A stretch of 64,000 nt of DNA. Source: Desulfobacterales bacterium (GTDB lineage: Bacteria > Desulfobacterota > Desulfobacteria > Desulfobacterales > JAAELO01). The first letter of the stretch is position 1, and every line of letters begins with the position of its first letter. A program made the translations under genes and the position numbers. The stretch is taken from the NCBI GenBank assembly GCA_024226555.1, contig JAAELO010000848.1, positions 1-64,000 of the forward strand, given 5' to 3'. Below are positions 61,859-64,000 of this stretch, in pieces. The notes under the pieces are model-generated. The model ran no database searches. It was not told the origin of the DNA and saw nothing but the letters and a program-made list of their open reading frames with translations.

Positions 61859-61879
61859 TTTTATTAAATAGAGATTCCC
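61859..61879 (+). mobile_element. Fragment of a miniature-element end
   Basis: TTTTATTAAATAGAGATTCCC resembles the right terminus seen in several copies. It lies 29 bases after the nuclease operon; no other part is visible. Confidence 0.45.
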
Positions 61880-61993
61880 AATATATTGATGGAAAAATCA
61901 TCCATCCTCTTTTTTATTTGATAGATTTTTAAAATTAATCTACATTTTTATAAATAATCACAGAGAGCTAAAACTGAATGGAGGAATGATTAA

Positions 61994-62344
61994 ATGAGTG
62001 ATTTCGGAACAATGGTCATCTTTTTAAGAAAAGATGGGGAAGATATTGGAGAAAATGAAGTTGAAACTCTCATTGATTTTATTACAGCAAAAGCCAAAGA
62101 AATAGATATTACAGACTTTATGGGTGAACCCCTTGCATTCATGCCTTCATCTTTTTCATCAGACGATGAAAGTTGTGAAGGAGTGAGTATTATTCTTACT
62201 GAATACTGGATGGATGAAGAGATGGAATCCCAATATATGGATATTTCAACTGAAGATGCTGACAACTGTAAACCATTACTGGATATTGTTCAAAAAGAGT
62301 TTGAAAATACATATAAAATTGAATTTTATCACGGTGACTGGTAA
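61994..62344 (+). CDS. Hypothetical acidic protein, 116 aa
   Basis: An acidic cytoplasmic protein (many Asp/Glu, including SSFSSDDESCEG) starting at an ATG with GGAGG nine bases upstream. It reads as a small alpha/beta protein (GTMVIFLRKDGEDIGENEVETLIDFI, GVSIILTEYWM, YKIEFYHGDW). I do not recognise a family. Monocistronic; neighbours give no clue. Confidence 0.7.
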   Translation: MSDFGTMVIFLRKDGEDIGENEVETLIDFITAKAKEIDITDFMGEPLAFMPSSFSSDDESCEGVSIILTEYWMDEEMESQYMDISTEDADNCKPLLDIVQKEFENTYKIEFYHGDW

Positions 62345-62460
62345 ATTTAAGCTTTGATTTAGGAAGCTCTGTTGTGTATCAAAGTAACCATCTATATTAA
62401 CAAATCAAAATTCTAAAAAACGACCTTTATCCCGGTTTTTATGATACATGAAAGAGAAAT

Positions 62461-62955
62461 ATGAATCGAATATTAGTAACAGGAAATGCCGGATCAGGTA
62501 AAACATATTTATCGCAGAAGATCCATTCAATTCTTGATATACCACTATATAGTATGGATTCTATTGTTTGGAAACCTTACTGGAAAACTGCTTCTTCAAG
62601 TGAAATAAAAAATGAAATTGATAAAATCATAAGCAAAAAAAAGTGGATTGTTGATGGAGTATCCTCAACAATTCAAAAGTCTGCAGATTGTGTGATTTTT
62701 ATAGATTGCACAAGGAGAAAATCATTTTTTAGGGTTTTTAAACGAAATTTACCTTATCTATTCAGATCACGGCCAGGCTTGCCAGAGAATTGTCTGGAAA
62801 TTAAAATAATTCCCAGGCTGATTAATATAATCTGGAACTTCCCGAAAGATGTTAAGCCAGGAATTTTAAAAACAATGAATCAGGAATCAGGTCAATTGAA
62901 TTATCATTTCAAGAAAAGGGAGGAAGTAAATACTTTCTTAAAACAAGGATATTGA
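62461..62955 (+). CDS. FlaR-like P-loop NTPase (topology modulation protein type)
   Basis: A 164-aa adenylate-kinase-like P-loop protein: Walker A GNAGSGKTYLSQ (8-19), IPLYSMDSIVWKPYWK, KKWIVDGVSSTIQKSADCVIFID and a basic lid (RRKSFFRVFKRNLPYLFRSRPG). This is the arrangement of the family annotated as DNA topology modulation protein FlaR; its biochemistry is poorly known and a nucleotide-kinase activity is likely. GAGAAATATG provides a weak ribosome-binding site. Monocistronic. Confidence 0.85.
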   Translation: MNRILVTGNAGSGKTYLSQKIHSILDIPLYSMDSIVWKPYWKTASSSEIKNEIDKIISKKKWIVDGVSSTIQKSADCVIFIDCTRRKSFFRVFKRNLPYLFRSRPGLPENCLEIKIIPRLINIIWNFPKDVKPGILKTMNQESGQLNYHFKKREEVNTFLKQGY

Positions 62956-63010
62956 ATTTATCTTTACAATTACTTTAAGATTTCTCTAATATCTTTTAAT
63001 GGAGATGACT

Positions 63011-63943
63011 TTGAAATTTTTTAAATTATTAATAATTGCGGTTTTAATGACATCCTGTTCAGTGAAAGAACTTCACCCTCTTTCACTCAACCAACCAGAT
63101 TATACGAACACATTAACCAGAAGGGGTGGATCGATATCTGTTCCTGATGATTTTAGATTTTTCCTGAGCAAAAAACTGCATAAAGGTATTATAACACAAT
63201 TCGACGGATCAGGGATTAAGGGCAGCTTTGAAAAAGTAGAATATAAGTATAAAATGTCCAACAGGAAACTTGCTGATTACTATCTTGAAAATATTCTTGA
63301 TGGATCTAATGAGAAAGCTATCAGAAAAATAATTGGTAAAGATCTGTATTTAATTACTGCAATATCAAAGGATAGAACAGAAGAGATTCTTACAGCTTTA
63401 TACATGATCAATCAGAGGACTCTATACATTGTGCAGATGACATCTGACATAGACGTGTTAACAACCAAAAATGATGTTGCCTTTAAAATCATCAATAGTA
63501 TTAAAAAAACAGATATAAATTTAAATGAACGAATTCGAAGGGGTTTCATTAAATTCAAGGCTTCTGATACTGACTATAAATGGTATGGAGATCTGAAAAA
63601 AGAGATTGGCTTCAAAATTTACTCTAAAAAGAGTAAATTTAGAATCACTCTTACTAAAACAAAACACAAAAACATAGACCAGTATGTGAAAAATATCACT
63701 TCTAAAAAGTTTGATATAATACCCTTTGAAACAGATATTTTAATAAAAGATAAAAGAATCAGAAAAAAAAATGTTGGGATTTCTGATAACTCTAAATATT
63801 ATTCTTCAGTTTTTTTTATTTTTAGAGATGGAACTCATAATATATTAGTTACAATATCATATAAGAAAATTAAAAAACTTAAACCTCTGGAAGTTGTTAA
63901 TCATATTTCTGTTAAAACACTATTAAAATATCTTATTTATTAA
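63011..63943 (+). CDS. Predicted lipoprotein, 310 aa
   Basis: I take the start as TTG 63011, with GGAG (63001-63004) six bases upstream, giving MKFFKLLIIAVLMTSCSVKE, a canonical lipoprotein signal with lipobox MTSC. The ATG at 62999 would add four residues and has no ribosome-binding site. The mature protein is a mixed alpha/beta, lysine-rich sequence of two similar-looking halves (FLSKKLHKGIITQF ... GLKKEIGFKIYSKKSKFRITL). No family recognised; probably anchored in the outer or inner membrane. Confidence 0.75.
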   Translation: MKFFKLLIIAVLMTSCSVKELHPLSLNQPDYTNTLTRRGGSISVPDDFRFFLSKKLHKGIITQFDGSGIKGSFEKVEYKYKMSNRKLADYYLENILDGSNEKAIRKIIGKDLYLITAISKDRTEEILTALYMINQRTLYIVQMTSDIDVLTTKNDVAFKIINSIKKTDINLNERIRRGFIKFKASDTDYKWYGDLKKEIGFKIYSKKSKFRITLTKTKHKNIDQYVKNITSKKFDIIPFETDILIKDKRIRKKNVGISDNSKYYSSVFFIFRDGTHNILVTISYKKIKKLKPLEVVNHISVKTLLKYLIY

Positions 63944-64000
63944 TCCCCGAAACCTGTGAATTACGAAGTTTATATTGATTAAACATAGATTTTGTAATAG

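Noticed and set aside
1-61879. Dispersed repeats as a CRISPR array or as REP/BIME sequences
   Set aside because: Copies are kilobases apart and about 128-193 bp long, with terminal inverted repeats and target duplications; there is no regular repeat-spacer pattern, and they are longer and structurally different from REP palindromes.

Overview
The window is a low-GC (roughly 30% G+C by eye), gene-dense bacterial chromosome segment with about 40 protein genes, no rRNA or tRNA that I could recognise, and no CRISPR array. Lipoprotein signal peptides, two methyl-accepting chemotaxis proteins, orphan periplasmic solute-binding proteins, a PEP-CTERM/exosortase pair and an M23 envelope peptidase indicate a motile diderm. 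The gene mix (cNMP-CBS-DUF294 proteins, HAMP-linked class III cyclases ending in a 'WDGVW' tail, the C-terminal 'LPICAACKKIRDD' zinc-ribbon module, EAL-HDOD proteins, flavin-dependent thymidylate synthase) resembles deltaproteobacterial/Desulfobacterota or spirochaete-like genomes. That placement is an inference and is not proven by the window.

Layout. 53-2254: an unrecognised helical protein. 8363-2282 (minus strand): a four-gene MoxR / bpX5-like / vWA-propeller / bpX6-like operon, a compact member of the MoxR-vWA-beta-propeller 'ternary systems' proposed to act in biological conflict. 8850-10082: an IS200/REP-transposase-like protein that has lost its HUH histidines and gained two helicase-associated (HA) domains. 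10535-13438: a large lipoprotein. 13834-16164: a double-cNMP/CBS/DUF294 signalling protein. 16725-17303: an ArsR regulator with a 34-residue Cys-rich peptide. 17942-19565: two solute-binding proteins. 23277-19824: two overlapping class III cyclase-like genes whose active-site residues are complementary. 24320-30088: sbcD, sbcC and a PHP phosphatase. 31036-31368: an AntA/AntB antirepressor-like orphan. 31757-35808: two chemoreceptors. 36415-37287: a HEAT-repeat protein. 37431-37897: a decayed partial copy of the sbcC-php locus. 37913-41162: membrane and solute-binding proteins. 43312-41172: long ThyX plus a dCTP deaminase/dUTPase-family protein. 46304-43901: a sensor and an M20 peptidase. 46575-48907: CapA-like and M23 proteins. 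51048-49244: a sodium:solute symporter with its small accessory protein. 52917-51511: a dynamin-like GTPase. 53592-54812: EAL-HDOD. 59541-55016: an exosortase with its PEP-CTERM VIT/vWA membrane protein, in visibly GC-richer DNA. 59827-61830: a tight ParA / unknown / PD-(D/E)XK-zinc-ribbon nuclease operon. 61994-63943: a hypothetical protein, a FlaR-like P-loop protein and a lipoprotein.

The feature that ties the whole window together is a family of non-coding miniature inverted-repeat elements of about 125-195 bp. They begin GGGAAYCTCTAATAA and end TTATTAGAGRTTCCC, and many are bounded by 4-bp target duplications (TATA, TTTA, CGTA, TCAA, CATA, ATGA, TTAA). I count about 20 full or near-full copies plus several fragments. 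Some are nested, some carry an inserted 26-35 bp AT-rich palindromic module, and many sit exactly on the ends of genes. One has replaced the ribosome-binding site of the PHP gene, and several supply the last codons or the stop codon of the gene they abut. No transposase able to move them is visible in the window.

The strongest candidates for new biology are: (1) the split, complementary-active-site cyclase pair; (2) the ParA/unknown/NucS-like-zinc-ribbon operon; (3) the gene-end-remodelling miniature element family; and (4) the HUH-less transposase-derived protein with HA domains. The MoxR-bpX operon is an informative variant of a recently recognised system type.
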